DNA of 64,000 nt from Datura wrightii (Eukaryota > Streptophyta > Magnoliopsida > Solanales > Solanaceae), in contig JASDFA010000020.1 of assembly GCA_035772735.1 (NCBI GenBank), positions 12,503,501 through 12,567,500 of the forward strand, written 5' to 3'. The position numbers were made by a program, and so were the translations under genes. The notes beneath the pieces were generated by a model, which was not told the origin of the DNA, did not search any database, and was given only the letters and a program-made list of their open reading frames with translations. Shown here piece after piece: positions 54,620-64,000 of this stretch (its first letter is position 1; the number at the start of each line of letters is the position of its first letter).

Positions 54620-54900
54620 TACCTCCCAGTCCTAGTTGCAGATTCAGTTATCAGATAGTTCATTAGATGGTTATGATGCTTCCAGATAAGCAGCCCTGAC
54701 CAATTTTAGAACCCCAGTTCAGTTATCAGTTAGTTCTTTAGACGGTTACGACGCTTCCAGATAAGCAGCTCTGACCAGTCTTAGAACACCAATTTTTAGT
54801 TATCCGCTCTTACAGAATCTCAGGTTACTTCCAGATAAGTATTCCTGAATTAGTCCAGGACCCCAACTCGAGCTATCAACTTAATAGTCAAGTTAGAACT
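54620..54900. repeat. Tandem repeats of about 78 bp in the E9 LTR
   Basis: Three degenerate units built on GTTATCAGNTAGTTC, a GACGGTTACGACGCTTCCAG-like centre, ATAAGCAGCTCTGACC and TTAGAACCCC. The third unit is more diverged (CTTCCAGATAAGTATTCCTG). Confidence 0.75.
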
Positions 54901-55779
54901 ATCCAGTGGGAGTAGTACTTAGCACCGAGCGGACCGGAGTTCTAGCGCACCCAGGTTCCCAGAACTACATTGCCACCATAGGTTATTGGCCCATTGATCC
55001 CTAGACTTGTGATCACCCATCTCATCCACTATACCCTGGCAAGGTACAATGGGCTGTCTCCGATGGGGTGCATAGATCAGACTCCATGTTTAGTTCACGT
55101 GGTTATATATCGGTTATAGACTCTTTCCCTTGTCAGTATAGTTGTAGTTCAATTCAGTTTAGCTCAATTCAGTCATTCAGTTCCAATATATGTTTATGAC
55201 CATCAATCAGGGTCATTATTGGCCATATCAGTTATAGCTCAATTTTTATCAGTATTTAGTATCAGTTGGTCATTTCATGTTATTTCAGTTTAGTTGTGTA
55301 TTTTCCATGCTTATTGTATATCTCACTTACTTAGTATATTCAAGGTACTGATGCATACTTTCTATGTTGTATCGTATTATGATACTAGCGCAGGTTCTCA
55401 GTCTCAGCATTGTTAGTAATTTCCCTCCGATTACATCAGGAGCAGTGTCATTTAGTGAGTCCTCATCTTCCGAGGATGATGGTTATTTGTTCAGTTAGTT
55501 CTTTATTCAGTTAGACTTTAGAGTTAGCTAGGGGCTTGTCCCAGCAACTCATAAGTTAGTAGTTGGCTTTCAGACACAGTCGTTCAGTATTGTTTTCAGA
55601 TATGTTTAATCTTTTCAAATCCGTATTTCTTGGATAACTATTTTTATAAAGCTTCTACTTATGTTTATTTAGTTTACCAGTGCAATGTTATAACATGGGT
55701 TAGCTTGGGGTCACTTGTGGCACCAAGTACCGTGTCTCGGCCAGAGAGCAGACTCGGGTCGTGACACTTTTAATCCACG

Positions 55780-56514
55780 AAAGTTCACTATTCCTCAGGT
55801 ACTTTATGAATTCATTTCTCCAACCCCATCCGAAACTAGTGGAATTCACGTCTTCTCATCCCAAGGTCTCTAGTACCAAATGTAAATGCTGCACTACAGC
55901 TCCTTTTGTTAGGTCATTCGCTTTGGTTACGGATCCTAAGGTTGCTGGTGCATCTGCCTCATCATTTTTTCTTTGGAGAAATCTGTTTCATTTCCCACTT
56001 CTAGAAATGGAATAAAGAGCCTCGAATTTACCCTATATACCTTGACATTTACTCATCTTTCACTATGTATGTTCCACCTATTTGATTCACGACAAGTTCT
56101 GAATCATAATAGATTTAGATGACTTCCACACCCATTTCTCGTGGCAAACCAAGTCCTGTAAGAAGGGCCTTATACTCGGCCTCGTTGTAAGTAAGTGGAA
56201 CACATTTATATCTTGCCTCAGTCCCCCCTCTACCCCCACGTCGAGGTCACCAAGAGTACCCCTAAGATGGTCCTCTTGTCATTTGAAGCCCTGTCGGTGT
56301 ATTGCGATTTGATGGCTTTCCAGGGTTTATACTCAATATCAAACTCACTAAGCTCTACAACCCATTTTTCCATTCTTTCCAATAATTCATATTTGTGGAG
56401 AACGTTAAAAAAAAGGTACATCATGACCACAGCAATTGGGTGACACTGAAAGTAAGGCCTTAACTTCCGAGCGATGTGGCTGGCATAGTGGTTGGCACCT
56501 CGTGCCAAACCCAA
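55780..56514 (-). pseudogene. Tat-lineage RT-RNase H and additional RNase H remnant
   Basis: Minus strand. 56230-56514 has ARKLRPYFQCHPIAVV, then MEKWVVELSEFDIEYKPWKA, the end of the Tat retroviral-type RNase H. 56100-56220 continues with YNEAEYKALLTGLGL and YYDSELVVNQIGGTY, the second, archaeal-type RNase H that marks Tat (Ogre/Retand) elements. Stops and frameshifts follow. It belongs with the protease and RT start at 62075-62947. Confidence 0.85.
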
Positions 56515-57542
56515 TTCACCAAGAAAAGAAATTTTCTAAGTGTATGGGGCATTGACTGGCGCGCCGCGCCAAGGATAGTTCGCAAAAGCTTTTTTGGATC
56601 CATGAGTTAAATCTGACCCAAGGACCCTAAATTAATAAAAATCCATGACCCATACCCTTTAGTTTAATTCACATTCATCTTCTCTCTCTAAAAAGTCAAA
56701 ATAAAAGAAAAAGAGTTTTCTCTCTCTAAGATGTAAGTTCCCCTCCCAATACCTCATTGTTGTCTTCTCAAAAAAGCTTGGTGAAGCTAGAATCTCCAAC
56801 TCAAGTAAGTAAATTTCTTCTCTCCTTTGGTATCTAATGTTGTAAGCATGCTCCCATTACCCTTCTTTCCCAAAACAAAAACCCAAAACCACTATTGTTG
56901 GGCAAGAAGCTTGAACTTCATAATATGGGTTTTCATGACTTAAATACCATATGTTCTTCCATAATAATGTTGTATCCTTGTTTGGGTTGCTTGTTTTGGT
57001 TGAAATTTTGTGGTTTTAAGTTGTGGGTGTGAAGAGGGTGATGAATGGGTTGTAGAGAATTTCATGAAAATTAGTGAATTTGGAGTATTTTTGTGGGGGA
57101 AGAAGTTACTTGAATAATCTGATGTTTCGATGGTGAAAATATTGGGTTGTTGAAAATTCATGTTAATCATTGTGGAAAGTAGAGAAATTCATGTAATTTG
57201 TTGGTTGAGTATTGTGACTACTCCCACACTTGGGTTGTTGTGAACTATGAATCAATAATGGAGGAAGTAAAGTGAATGGCTAACTCAAAGAACTCTTTAA
57301 AAAAATGAGAGGAAGGTGAGAAAATTCATGAATGTACTTTGAAGTGTAAATTTTGTGAATGAATTGGGTTAATGACATTTGTCATGATAATGGACGAAGT
57401 CTGAGTACCCTATTTGACAAATTCTCACAACTATGTTAGCAAATTAAGTCTGGGATTGTTTTGCACCTCTTATATATAATTAGCTATCCTTGTCGTTCTT
57501 GAACTAACTTTGTGTGGTTATTGATGTCGATTGGCAGGTGTT
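56515..57542 (+). other. 5' region of C2; possible leader with a splice acceptor
   Basis: No ORF. A GGCGCGCCGCGCC palindrome (56559-56571) recalls the U3 motifs of LTR family C and of 48510-48680. The later part is CT-rich, then AT-rich, and ends TTGGCAG directly before GTGTTATGGCT, a plausible intron 3' end. I could not identify a 5' LTR or primer binding site. The left border against Tat is somewhere near 56515-56541. Confidence 0.4.
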
Positions 57543-58760
57543 ATGGCTTCACATGCAGACAAAGGCAAGGAAGTAGCAGTTGCTAGCAAGGGGTTCAAAA
57601 GGCTCAGGGAAGAAGTTGCATTGACCTCGTCAGCCCAAAAAGCACCCCCTGCTAGGAGGTTTGGAGCTAAGGTCGTGGAGGAGTATGGGCTGAAGTGGTT
57701 CAATTCCCAAAAGGAATCCAAGTATGCCCCGAAGAATTGAATTGATGAGGGTCGTCTAGCACTTGATTTCCCCACCATTTGGGACACCATCCGCGAGTTG
57801 GGGCTGGGGTACGTGTTTGCTGAGCAAGAGGAGTGCAACTTCACCTTAGTGAGGGAATTTTATGCAAATTGGAATACTTCATTTGGAGAGAGCATAAAAT
57901 TCAAGGTGCAATGAATAGTGGTCCATTTCACTGCCAGGACATTCAATGAATTTCTTGGCATGCCAGTGGTGGACCCAGAGATGTATTTCATGTTACTTGA
58001 GAAGCCCCCTTATCATAATATTCCCCATACGTTGTGCGGAAAGCATTTAGCTGCTCGGTGGGCAAGAGGTGAAAATGGCACTCATTTGACACTCTCATTC
58101 TCCTACTTGATTAAGGAGGCTAGAGTTTGGGTCAAGTTGGTCTGCGCTATTCTTTTCCCAGGGACACACATGACGGAGATCACTCAAGAGTGAGTGATAT
58201 TAGTGTATATGTTGATGAAGGGGTTACCAATTAACTTTGGCGCAATGCTAAAGGATAACATGAGGCATTCCAGTGATAACTACCGGTGGAAGTATTGTTA
58301 TAGTAGCTTCTTAACTCAGTTCTTATAGGAGCTTGGCATTAAAGAAGAGGAGGTAGACCTTCATCTACCCCTAGCAGGGCAGTTGGCAGGAAAAATGATT
58401 GATGTCACAAAAGTCAAGGAGCCAACCAACTCATCAACACCATTCCTCACTCCAATCAAGCGTAATACTCAGGATGACAATTGAAGAGGCTATATGTTTG
58501 GGATGTTTGAGCTGCAACTGATGATTAGAGGTAGACCCGTGACTGTTGAGGAGATGTCAGTACTAGAGGAGCAGTACTCACTCACGGATAGTGTCATAAT
58601 GATGTGCAAGGTGGGACTGGCTTTTAAGGAGCCGTTAGATGTTAATGAGCCTATAGTGCTAATTGATGCAGTTGACGATGAGGAGGAGGAGGAGGAGGAT
58701 GCCACGCCTAGAGCTATGCAGGTTGATCAGGCAGGAGGAGATAATGATGATGATAATTAG
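57543..58760 (+). pseudogene. 'Putative plant transposon protein' family ORF (broken), in C2
   Basis: Starts MASHADKGKE at ATG 57543. Recognisable family features: EYGLKWFNSQKESKYAP near the N-terminus, FTARTFNEFLGMPVVD, ARWARGENGTHLTLSFSYL followed by IKEARVWVKLVCAILFPGTH, and LPINFGAMLKDNM. The tail is acidic (Glu/Asp runs at 58675-58760). In-frame stops near 57738, 57914, 58193 and 58484, with otherwise colinear frames, show a dying gene. I place it in the Pfam family of putative plant transposon proteins (PF20167) from memory of its motifs; the biochemical role of that family is not established. Confidence 0.72.
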
Positions 58761-60510
58761 GAGTATAATCCTGATGATGACTTTGCTTATAGGCCTAGGA
58801 AGTTCTTTTTCTCTCCCTACTTGACATGATATATTTGTGCACTGTGGACAGTGCACTATTTAAGTCTGGGGTGGAGGAAATAGATTTCCTATTTATTCTA
58901 TCTTTGCTAAAATTGTAGTGGGTTGTACTAATAGTTGTCAAACTTCTATGTTAGTTTGGGTTGTAATACGTAGTATGTGGATGGCTGTGAATCTGAATGA
59001 TGCTATGTCATATGATTGTTTGTCTCTGTGTGTTTGTTTTATTTTAATTGAGAGTAAAAAAAAATTTGGAGTCCATCATAGAGGTAGTGGCTGATCCAAA
59101 TGATGGATGGATGACGACCGTCTTAAGGGAAAATTAGTGACTTTTTTTTATTTTTTAGGATGAAGTGAAAAACTACTACTTGTGTGCTCTTAATACTCCA
59201 CTTAGAAGTTACGCTAGAAGCAATGAAGTGGTCATCATGAATGCATGAGAAGTATAATTCCATGAGAAATGCATAGGTTCTTTAACATAACTCAAGAAAA
59301 CATACTTTACGGCTTAATAATGGAAGTTCATTCAATATGATTGTGTGGATATGTGGCCATAAGAAACTGACTCAGATCATGATTCCATGAGGGGTGAGCT
59401 TAAATTTGTTGTGCTATGTACATTGTGTAACTTCTAAAACTTGCCTAAGAGTGTATATGATAGCTAGTTGCCAAAGAGGTAAGATGTGATTAAGGCATTT
59501 CTTTGAAAAAATCATGTTTGTCCATTGATTGTTATACTTTCCTTAACATAGCTAATCTCGTTTAACTATAAGCCTTAATTTTCTTCCTAGCCACAAAAGA
59601 AGCCTATTTCCTTTGTCGTGTGACCTCCAAAATTCTTGATCCAAGGATAGTCTGAGGTCCTTTGGGAATTAAAAATGAAGGTTCCACTGATGTAGAAAAG
59701 TTAAGAGAAGAAGAAAAAAAATGTGGATGGCAAGATGAGAAAATTGGAAAGAGGGGTGCCCACACAAAATAACATGTTTACTTGTTGTTGGAACATAAAT
59801 AAAAGATTTTAATGGTTGATTATTCTTGTTGATCTTATAAGCAAAAAGTAGCAGTCAAGTAGTGTAAAGAGGGCATGAGAAAAGAAAAGGGGATTAGTGA
59901 AAGAAAGGTGAGCAGTGAGAAGAACAAGAGGTGGACAAGAAAGATGAAGTGAAAAATTCTTAAAGTGCTTAGGAATGGTAGCCCCTATTAAAGAAAATCA
60001 TTCTTACGCCGATCTCCTAGCTGACTTTATAATCGGGAAAATTCCTTATGATCATACTCTTTTTGAAATGATTAAATAATCTGACTATACATGACAGGCA
60101 AGCCTATGATATGTTACATGTGTATGAAACGTCATTTATGAGAGTGAGTGTGCCTTGTTTATTATGTTTCAAGTTTTGAACTGATTTTTGAGGGAATGAA
60201 CATCACTAAATGAGTGAGCAAGATAGTCAAAGTCGATGTAGTATGTGCAACATTTTTCATACTTAATCATGTTGGCCCTGTTTTGAAAAAAGTCAATCAA
60301 CTATAGAAAGAATGTAGTTTCGAATGTGAAGAGTTTCTTTGTGTATGTCATGTGGATTGGTTATGAATTGATGAACCACTTAGTCATGTGTTGTGTTCTA
60401 GTTCCTTGAATGAGAGTTGATAGAGGTGAAAATAGTGTGAAAAGAAGTGTTTGTTGCATATAAGTAAGGATTGTTCGAGGACGAACAATGTTTTAAGTGT
60501 GGGGTGGTGA
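58761..60510 (+). other. C2 3' untranslated region with hairpins and two polypurine tracts
   Basis: Non-coding. Perfect hairpin GTGCACTG-TGGA-CAGTGCAC at 58837-58856, followed at once by a polypurine-like TTTAAGTCTGGGGTGGAGG (58860-58878). The conserved block GATGGATGGATGACGACCGT is at 59102-59121. A purine-rich tract runs 59690-59960. TTGTTCGAGGACGAACAA is at 60471-60488, and TTTTAAGTGTGGGGTGG meets the LTR region. The order is the same as in element G. Confidence 0.8.
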
Positions 60511-62049
60511 TGTTGGGTATATTCTTATGCCCATTTGCCATATTTTTATCCATCTTTTACCATGTTTTGAGATAATTATCCTTATGAAATCCATGAGTTC
60601 ATGAATGTGTGTATTAAATGAGATAACAAGTGTTTTCAGATGATTTTAGCAGGTAACACATGGAAAAAGACAAATGGTCCAAGGTGTGAAGAAAGAAGAA
60701 TTTGAGAAAATTTGGTCTGGTGAGATAGCTGGAGTGGTGCGCTATCCACCAAACTTCAGATAAAATTATGCTCAGGTTGGTTCTATGAATGGCGTGGTGC
60801 GCCAAACCTCGAACTTCAGAAGAATTCTTTATCAACACCTTGGCGAATTGAGTGGAGTGGTGTGCTAGAAAGGTTCCAAACTTTGAAAAATTTTCTAACA
60901 CTCTGTTGCATTGGTAGAAGTGGCACGCCAGATCCCAAAAGTGCAGAATTTTGACTAACACCTTGCCGAAATGGCTGGTGCAGCGCGCCAGAGGCTCAAC
61001 TTCAGAGGAAATTCAAGCCAAGTTTGGCGAAATGGATGGTGCAGCACGCCGGGGCCTGTCAGGGATGGATTTTTCTAAGTCTAAAAATTGAATTACTTGA
61101 GGTAAAAGAGTCATTGGTTATTTAGCTTATAAATACCTTGTATAGGGCATTTGTTCGGCATCTTTCATCAGATAGATCAATTGTACGCGTCTTTTGCGGG
61201 AGAGACAAGAAGTTCATTTTATTCTAGATTTTTCTTCTTTACTTTTATCTTTGTTAATTCGAATGATGAATTCTTTAGTTTTACACTTGAATATGAGTGG
61301 CTAAACTCCTGTTTTGGGATTTTTTCCATGGCTAATCGTTGTACTTTGAATATTCGTTTATGCTAGATTTTTAATTCTTCTTTTCAAGATTGTTTATGCT
61401 TACTTGGTTTCATGCTTATTCATTAGACTGATCACCTTTCAGATATTACCTGTTGGCTCGTTGGTTGAACTGGGGAGAGGGAACTAATAAGGGTTAAAAG
61501 GAAGCATAGAATAGGTCTTAATTATCTTATTCCATAGTTCAAGAGTTGATTTCATTGTTGAGGATAGGGATATACTCTGCAACCCTATTCAGTTGAGCCA
61601 AGTAGCTTCAACCGTCGTCTCATGTTTCTCCTGCATCCATAGGGATATAGGTATTAGGGTTCATGAGATAGATTTTGGCTATTTTGGAGAATAGTTGAGA
61701 AGTGAGTTTGTAACTTGCAACTAGAAATCTTAGAAGAACATTTTCTAGCGTATTTGAATCCTAAAACTCATCCTAAAAGTAAAAGTGCCAAAACCGTGAA
61801 TTTCTATCATCATTTGAATTACAAACACTTTGCAAATGAACTTAATTCTCAGTTTAATTTATATTTCAAGTTTAGTAGAATAATCCCAAAAATATTTTTC
61901 CCATTTTACTTGTGTTTTTCTGAATAGTTAAATAAGGATTCAAAACTTAAGCAATTATCTATCAAGTCTTTGTGGGTACGATATCGAGACTTCACCGTTC
62001 TACGTTACTTAACGATCACGTATGCTTGCGTGCGCTTGGTGACATCACA
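60511..62049 (+). repeat. C2 3' LTR (family C)
   Basis: Starts TGTTGGGTATATTCTTATGC; end placed at ATCACA (about 62049). It aligns with the C1 LTR through the U3 repeats, the TATAAATAC region (61128-61136), ATGAGTGGCTAAACTCC and GATCACGTATGCTTGCGTG. The right end is uncertain by several bases because the terminal CACTAACA of C1 is changed here. Beyond it lies Tat sequence. Confidence 0.82.
60710..61045 (+). repeat. Tandem repeats in U3 of the C2 LTR
   Basis: Six degenerate units of about 60 bp, linked by ACACCTTGGCGAA-like sequence, each ending in a GTGGTGCGCCA or GCGCGCCA core. They correspond to 24420-24800 in C1, where the cores have drifted to GTGGGGCGCCA. Confidence 0.75.
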
Positions 62050-62071
62050 AAGTGAAAAACCTAACTAGGGT

Positions 62072-62947
62072 TTGACATTCGGCATCACTACTATGTTTGT
62101 CAGCCATTTTAGGTATTTCACCTCTCAAATGGATCCTATATTTATGAGATGCATTTCCTCTTCCTTGACAGACTTGTTCTTTTCCTCCGAGATGAGGTGT
62201 CTTTTCTGTAGCACAGGAGGAAACTCAAGATCTATCCCTAACTTGTGCAGGACTATCTCTAGGGAATGCTATGATGTCAAGATATGTCTAGGAAAAATAA
62301 TCAATGTTAGTTTTAATAAAATTAGCGTATGCCTGTCTAAGCTCGAGATACAATCCTATGTCTAGATATACCTTCCTTTTAGGGGAATCCAAGAAAAGAG
62401 CGGCGTGTTTGACCTCCTCCACCATCGATTAAGTTATATATCACTCATTTGGGACATAGCAAGCTATTGGCATCTCGTACCATCCCTTCTCCATTCGTGT
62501 TGTTCTCAGCAACGTCTCTCCCGCTTTACTTCAGAGGGTGGGCTCTAATTTCTATAATTGTTATTTTGCAGCCGTCAGGCCTCCTGTCGGTGAAATGGTA
62601 TACATTTCTTGAGCCGCCACTATGTATCCTTTGATTTTCCTTATCCCAACTGGCATGGGGAATTTGAGTACCTGATGGTAGGTTGAAGATACGACCATCG
62701 TGGTGTGGAGCCATGGTCTCCCCAAGTTGAAATTATACCCCATTTCTCTGTTGAGGATGTCAAAATGAGTGGCCTTCTCCACTCCCCTGATGCTGGTTGA
62801 TAATGTGATTTCTCCCTTTGTGACTTTGCTGGCCATGTTGGAACCAGCAAGTGTTTTTGCCACTGGGATCATGGTGGTTGTTGATTCCATCTGCTCGAGA
62901 ACCCACTTATGCATGATGTTCGCCGAGCTACCTGGATCAGTCAGCAC
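62072..62947 (-). pseudogene. Tat-lineage protease and beginning of RT (decayed)
   Basis: Minus strand. The protease stretch 62561-62947 has LTDPGSSANIMHKWVLEQM, LAGSNMASKVTKGEITL and MGYNFNLGRPWLHTT, typical of Tat elements; the catalytic D is present. Towards 62075, fragments in shifting frames include HKLGIDLEFPPV and INIGSI with EVKYLKWLTNIVV, the Tat RT entry motif. The RT core is missing: the sequence is cut near 62050-62075 by C2 and picks up again only at RNase H (56514). Confidence 0.85.
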
Positions 62948-63360
62948 ACACTTTATAGTAAAGTTATTAATACTTAAAGATATTACTAGACATTGTTGTG
63001 CAGCCCTCCAATTGATCCCAAGTCCTGTTCTCCAAAGATCATGTCTTCGTTGTCAAGATGTCGATCCTTGTGGGGCCTCTTTTTGTAGTTGAAAGATGTC
63101 TCTTCATGCCTCGAAGTTGAGACCTTAATCCTATTGATTTCTTCTCCTCTAATAATCATGTTGCTCTCCTCTTGGATGGTCTAATGGTGTTTCTTGCCAG
63201 AAACGAATTTTCCATTCTCGCAAGCCAAAACTCCTGTAAGGGTTCTTCGATGATCATCAATCTGTCCTTCCAATATAACAATCCTTCTCATCATATTCGG
63301 AAGCAAATTCACCAAGAAATGCAAGGCGTCATTAGCCTCAATCGTCTCTCTCCTGGCCAT
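62948..63360 (-). pseudogene. Tat gag remnant with internal deletion
   Basis: Minus strand. ATG at 63358-63360 opens MARRETIEANDALHFLVNLL, then a short helix and a stop at 63181. The rest reads, with frame changes, into LVISLSINNFTIK just before the protease. A full Tat gag is several hundred residues, so most of it is deleted; the element was already internally reduced. Confidence 0.65.
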
Positions 63361-63440
63361 GATGGGTAATTCCAGCAAAACAAAATGCAACCAAGCTAGC
63401 CAGAGAAAACAAAGTTAAACCCACACAACTACTCTAGCCT

Positions 63441-63456
63441 CATGATGGATGCCAAA
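63441..63456 (-). other. Tat primer binding site (degenerate)
   Basis: Minus strand TTTGGCATCCATCATG corresponds to the TTTGGCGCCCACCGTG form common at this place in Tat elements, with several C-to-T and G-to-A changes. It lies directly inside the LTR edge. Confidence 0.6.
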
Positions 63457-63457
63457 T

Positions 63458-64000
63458 TGTTTATTCTGAAATTGGTACAGTTGAATTTGTAAGGGGTCAA
63501 AAACACGCGTTATGATTTAACTCTATTTTGGGTCCAATTTACTAGAAATTTAGTTATCAATAGGTGATGAAAAGCAGATAGAATGCTACATAAATAAACT
63601 AATTAAAATAAATAGAACAAATTGAGGCGTTTTCGAAGTGACCGAGAGCAAGCCTGAGCAACTACTAGGATTCCGGAAAATATGCAAATAAAGAAGATGA
63701 TCGGAGCCCAAGAAAATAGTATATAGCTAATGTATTTGCTTGAGAGAATCAAAGTCAGAATCCCTCTAAAAGTGAGGAGGGTCGACTATTAATAGACTAT
63801 AAGGTTAAGGTCTTTGCCAATAAGAAAATTCCACTAGAACCCTAAAGTACTAAACTCTATGTCCTTGTGCTACGTGTACAATCTATTGAAAAGAGCCAGC
63901 TAATATTCCTGCACAACTCAGATCCATAGGAGCTCGTCCGCGTACCTGAGCAGCCTGACACTTTTATCTCCTGTTTATCCTTTTTACTACATCAATATGA
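63458..64000 (-). repeat. Tat 5' LTR, partial
   Basis: Starts (plus strand) TGTTTATTCTGAAATTGG next to the primer binding site and continues past the window edge. No ORF. It defines the right part of the minus-strand Tat element whose pieces are at 55780-56514 and 62072-63360. Confidence 0.65.

Larger units (their letters stand above)
52197..55766 (+). mobile_element. E9: 3' end of a Tekay-like element with plastid DNA inside
   Basis: Contains integrase tail, chromodomain remnant, polypurine tract and the complete 3' LTR (53454-55766). Everything upstream of the integrase C-terminus is missing, replaced by the Athila-like LTR. The integrase tail is split by plastid DNA (52341-52852). Confidence 0.9.
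53454..55766 (+). repeat. E9 3' LTR
   Basis: 2,313 bp from TGTAACACCCC to GGGTCGTGACA. U3 has the CGAGTCGTG array (53530-53960). Further along are degenerate tandem repeats (54620-54900) and the shared block GGAGTAGTACTTAGCACCGA (54908-54927). The region near 55345-55390 (GATGCATACTTTCTATGTTG) corresponds to 34533-34560 in E4. The right flank is Tat sequence. Confidence 0.92.

Noticed and set aside
62072..62365. Plus-strand ORF of 97 codons
   Set aside because: Antisense to the Tat RT entry region; no domain in the plus-strand reading.

Overview
This is nuclear DNA from a flowering plant, made almost entirely of nested, mostly decayed LTR retrotransposons. The grounds are gypsy-type (Ty3) polyproteins with plant chromodomain signatures, tRNA-iMet and tRNA-Asp primer binding sites, Athila/Tat gag and RNase H fragments, and a plastid psaA-psaB fragment lodged in nuclear repeats. 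Protein flavour and LTR style suggest an asterid, perhaps Solanaceae, but that is an inference. I find no intact host gene, rRNA, tRNA or CRISPR array.

Layout. 1-7239: minus-strand Tekay-like chromovirus (E1) cut by the window edge; gag-pol is one frame broken by only two stop codons. 7829-17183: a complete, decayed minus-strand relative (E2) with LTRs at both ends and an ATCTC target duplication. It sits inside the 5' LTR of a plus-strand element (E3; LTR pieces 7240-7828 and 17184-17840), whose gag-pol runs 18053-21689 and breaks off in integrase. 21690-25827: 3' half of a non-autonomous Athila-like element (C1), itself hit by a solo LTR (22564-23987, duplication GGCCC). 25828-30472: low-copy-looking DNA without a recognisable gene, split by a solo LTR (26013-28809, duplication GAGAA). 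30473-32376: an LTR head.

32377-47993: plus-strand Tekay-like element (E4) that received a complete non-autonomous element G (35518-41491, duplication TTGGC, intact 312-codon ORF) and a solo LTR (41840-43255, duplication TCCCT), both in gag. 47994-48807: LTR fragment of the E1/E2 family. 48867-52196: minus-strand Athila-like gag and 5' LTR. 52197-55766: 3' end of another plus-strand Tekay-like element (E9) whose integrase tail is interrupted by about 512 bp of plastid DNA. 55780-56514 and about 62075-64000: parts of a minus-strand Tat element, separated by a second non-autonomous element (C2) that carries a broken 'putative plant transposon protein' ORF and a 3' LTR.

How the parts relate. 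The Tekay-like elements are autonomous in design (gag, protease, RT, RNase H, integrase, chromodomain). Elements C1, C2 and G lack pol and would depend on enzymes supplied in trans. C1, C2 and G share a 3' untranslated module; for C2 and G it is visible that this module is combined with different ORFs and LTRs. A hairpin with an AGGA-type loop lies just upstream of the polypurine tract in both the Athila-like and the Tekay-like lineages. GC-rich palindromic arrays sit upstream of the TATA box in most LTRs, and some appear to be shared between unrelated LTR families. These shared parts are the most interesting signals here.
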